Shown piece after piece: positions 62,285 through 64,000 of a stretch of 64,000 nt of DNA; within the stretch, counting starts at the first letter, position 1; each line of letters opens with the position of its first letter. Location of the stretch: contig NZ_JAFKCV010000004.1 of assembly GCF_017254865.1 (NCBI RefSeq), positions 248,001 to 312,000 of the forward strand, given 5' to 3'. Below the pieces are notes generated by a model that saw only the letters and a program-made list of their open reading frames with translations, made no database searches and was not told where the DNA came from. Source of the DNA: Bowmanella dokdonensis (lineage in GTDB: Bacteria > Pseudomonadota > Gammaproteobacteria > Enterobacterales > Alteromonadaceae). A program made the translations under genes and the position numbers.

Positions 62285-62298
62285 ATTATAAATGTTGT

Positions 62299-62312
62299 TT
62301 GATGCAGATCAA
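62299..62312. promoter_or_regulatory. Perfect FNR/ANR box
   Basis: TTGATGCAGATCAA fits the FNR consensus TTGAT-N4-ATCAA exactly, 46 nt before the regulator of the CIO operon. Oxygen-dependent control of the oxidase genes is expected. Confidence 0.8.
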
Positions 62313-62544
62313 GAAGTTTTGGAAAAAGTTTGTGTGGATTCTCATGAATGCTGTCAGAACGTCTCAAGCCGTTGTCATGAGTGTCTCAAGGCTTTGTCTT
62401 GAAAGGTAACAGAAGTGCCAAAAGCAACCAAACCAGGGATTTGTTCGCTGTCACTGCCTTACTACGGGCCAGCGGGATCAAACCTCTTGATCTCAACCAT
62501 TATTGAGGTTTTACCCTGCCGCTTCGTTAAACAGGAGGCACTTT

Positions 62545-63375
62545 ATGACGCAGCAATTCGATCAACGACAATATCTGCTGAGAATTGGTTATTCGGGAGT
62601 TCTGGCTCCCACCCTGGAGGTGGTCAGTGAGTTGGTGGCCCGCCACACCCGTTCCATTCCGTTTGAAAATCTCAGTTCGTTTATGGGGCAGCGGGTCGGG
62701 TTGGATCCGTCTGAGTTGCAGCAGAAAATGCTGCACGACGGACGGGGAGGCTATTGTTATGAGCAGAACGGGTTATTTCGCATGATGCTTGAGTCTCTGG
62801 GGCTGAAGGTGGAAGGTCTGGCAGCCAGGGTTCTGTGGAACGCGGACCCCGCCGTGATGCCGGCCATCTCTCATATGCTCCTCAAGACCCATATAGAAGG
62901 ACAGCCTTACCTGTTCGATGTGGGCTTTGGCGTGCAGACTCCCACCGCGCCCCTGCGCCTGGTTACCGGCACACAGCAGATGACGCCGCATGGTCTCTAC
63001 CGGCTCAGCGAATCGTCAGGAGAATACCTGCTGGAGGCTGACATCGCAGGCAAGTGGGTGGCTGTTTACCGCTTTGACCTCAAACCCCGGTATCCTGCCG
63101 ATTATCAGATGTTCAACTGGTACGTTTCCACCCATCCCGAGTCGGTCTTCGTTAAAAATCTGGTGGCTGCAAAAGTGGTACCCGGTGCCCGCTATACGCT
63201 ACGCAACAATGAACTGAGCATCTATCCCAATGGGGGCCCCAAGCAACGTAAGACCCTGCAAAATCCTGCGGAGATCGCCCACAAGCTGACCAGTCTGTTT
63301 GCGATCCGCCTGCCGCACAATCCCGGGCTGATGGTCGCTCTTGAACGTCTGTGTCAGTCAGCTACAGTCATATAA
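62545..63375 (+). CDS. Arylamine N-acetyltransferase
   Basis: A 276-residue NAT: acetyl-CoA:arylamine acetyltransferase. The catalytic Cys is in RGGYCYEQNGLF (about residue 69); the DVGFGV block with Asp and the SHMLLKTH region carrying His belong to the Cys-His-Asp triad. ATG 62545 has AGGAGG upstream. Acts in detoxification or in polyketide-like amide formation. Not linked to its neighbours. Confidence 0.93.
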   Translation: MTQQFDQRQYLLRIGYSGVLAPTLEVVSELVARHTRSIPFENLSSFMGQRVGLDPSELQQKMLHDGRGGYCYEQNGLFRMMLESLGLKVEGLAARVLWNADPAVMPAISHMLLKTHIEGQPYLFDVGFGVQTPTAPLRLVTGTQQMTPHGLYRLSESSGEYLLEADIAGKWVAVYRFDLKPRYPADYQMFNWYVSTHPESVFVKNLVAAKVVPGARYTLRNNELSIYPNGGPKQRKTLQNPAEIAHKLTSLFAIRLPHNPGLMVALERLCQSATVI

Positions 63376-63443
63376 AGTGTGGAACACTCAGGGGATAAGG
63401 ATGCCCATACCGCTCCGGCCTTTTCAACCTTGCCGACTGATAG

Positions 63444-63471
63444 TTGGCACAATCGTTCTTTCTTCTGCGTT
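63444..63471 (+). promoter_or_regulatory. Predicted ECF-type promoter D (TTGGCAC-N17-CGTT)
   Basis: TTGGCAC at 63444-63450, 17-nt spacer, CGTT at 63468-63471; 75 nt before the lipoprotein start at 63547. Confidence 0.55.
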
Positions 63472-63546
63472 CAGTTATACAGCAATCTGATCGGACTCAC
63501 GCCCGGTCCCTACCGCCAGTTTCAATACTTAGTCGAGGAGTTTGTG

Positions 63547-64000
63547 ATGGTTGAAAAATACCTCCCCCTGCTTTCAGTTTGCCGGATGAACAGTAAGTGG
63601 ATCATTGTGATTTTGCTGAGCCTGGCGTCGTCGGGGTGTGGATCCGACGATATCAGAATCACCCCTCCCGACGTGCCGCCCCCGGCGGAGCCTGATTCCC
63701 ACTTTGAATATCTGGGCCTTGAGGGCACCACCGTCAAGCATTTCGCACAGACAGACACCGAGTTGGTGGCGGCCACTGACCAGGGCATATTTGTCTATGA
63801 GAATAATGAAAACTGGCAACTGACGACTCCGGACGACTGGAATATCAATGCCATTGAGGCCCTGTATCCGTCGCATTTTATTGCATCGGTGCAGAGGGGG
63901 GAAACCGAGACATTCCTGGCCGAGAGCCTGAACTCCGGCAGGACCTGGCAGGTGATAGACAGTAACTTCGCTAGGAGCAACGGTGCTGACAGCGCCGAAG
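63547..64000 (+). CDS. Lipoprotein with beta-propeller-like repeats (partial)
   Basis: Starts at ATG 63547 (GAGGAG upstream; ATG 63586 possible) and runs off the right edge without a stop. Signal ends in LASSGC (lipobox), followed by a Pro-rich linker. Visible repeats KHFAQTDTELVAATDQGIFVYE and ESLNSGRTWQVID resemble BNR/Ycf48-like propeller blades. Only 151 residues are seen. Preceded by a predicted ECF-type promoter. Confidence 0.7.
   Translation, partial: MVEKYLPLLSVCRMNSKWIIVILLSLASSGCGSDDIRITPPDVPPPAEPDSHFEYLGLEGTTVKHFAQTDTELVAATDQGIFVYENNENWQLTTPDDWNINAIEALYPSHFIASVQRGETETFLAESLNSGRTWQVIDSNFARSNGADSAE

Noticed and set aside
1-64000. tRNA, rRNA, insertion sequences, prophage, integrase
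   Set aside because: None recognised on either strand by eye; a tRNA search program could still find a divergent gene.

Overview
This window looks like chromosome of a marine, aerobic, Gram-negative gammaproteobacterium of the Alteromonadales (Alteromonadaceae-like). The grounds are MetJ- and MetR-type sites beside metE/metR, Fur- and FNR-type boxes, TonB receptors, DUF3019/DUF3718 proteins and a sucrose locus with amylosucrase. I found no rRNA, tRNA, CRISPR array, prophage or insertion sequence. The ends cut a response-regulator gene (left) and a lipoprotein gene (right).

Layout. 1-1408: response regulator, DUF3019 protein and MipA/OmpV barrel on the minus strand. 1671-7050: Fur-box fumC, then metE and metR back to back with MetJ and MetR operators, then a small secreted DUF3718-like protein. 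7051-11887: a gap with a terminator-closed structured segment, a methyltransferase, and a large secreted heparinase II/III-type polysaccharide lyase. 12189-31789: two Ser/Thr kinases with membrane span and TPRs, a CysK-glutaredoxin fusion with LysE-type exporter, acetyltransferases, hydrolases, a homocysteine methyltransferase, an ECF sigma factor of the kinase-associated (ECF43-like) kind, and a divergent PPP-family phosphatase. 31906-40120: two paralogous lipoproteins, a second ECF sigma factor with RskA-type anti-sigma, a barrel and an LRR protein, facing an opposing operon of five-repeat lipoprotein, haem lipoprotein and haem-motif porin. 41161-49504: sucrose regulon (fructokinase, LacI regulator, amylosucrase, TonB receptor, SSS symporter) with three matching operators. 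49514-56643: RidA, MFS, a Fur-box TonB receptor operon and a DUF4382 lipoprotein. 56745-57046: a strong small-RNA candidate followed by 50-bp tandem repeats. 57230-63375: CPBP protease, AraC regulator, a cyanide-insensitive-type bd oxidase operon with GbsR/MarR regulator and a perfect FNR box, and arylamine N-acetyltransferase.

Most interesting signals. (1) A repeated promoter-like element, TTGGCAC, 17 nt, then CGTT or CGTA, lies upstream of four plus-strand genes (near 14696, 24771, 31790, 63444), with a half-site before kinase 2. Three of the four flank the kinase/ECF43-like/phosphatase genes, so I propose it as that sigma factor's promoter. (2) A different element, TGCAAC, 16 nt, CGTA, precedes both the second ECF gene and the opposing five-repeat lipoprotein operon. 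This reads as a complete sigma/anti-sigma regulon for a haem-containing envelope system. (3) A 14-bp operator, CTTAAACGTTTAAG and variants, ties the sucrose genes to the LacI regulator. Functions are inferred from motifs read by eye; no database search was run.
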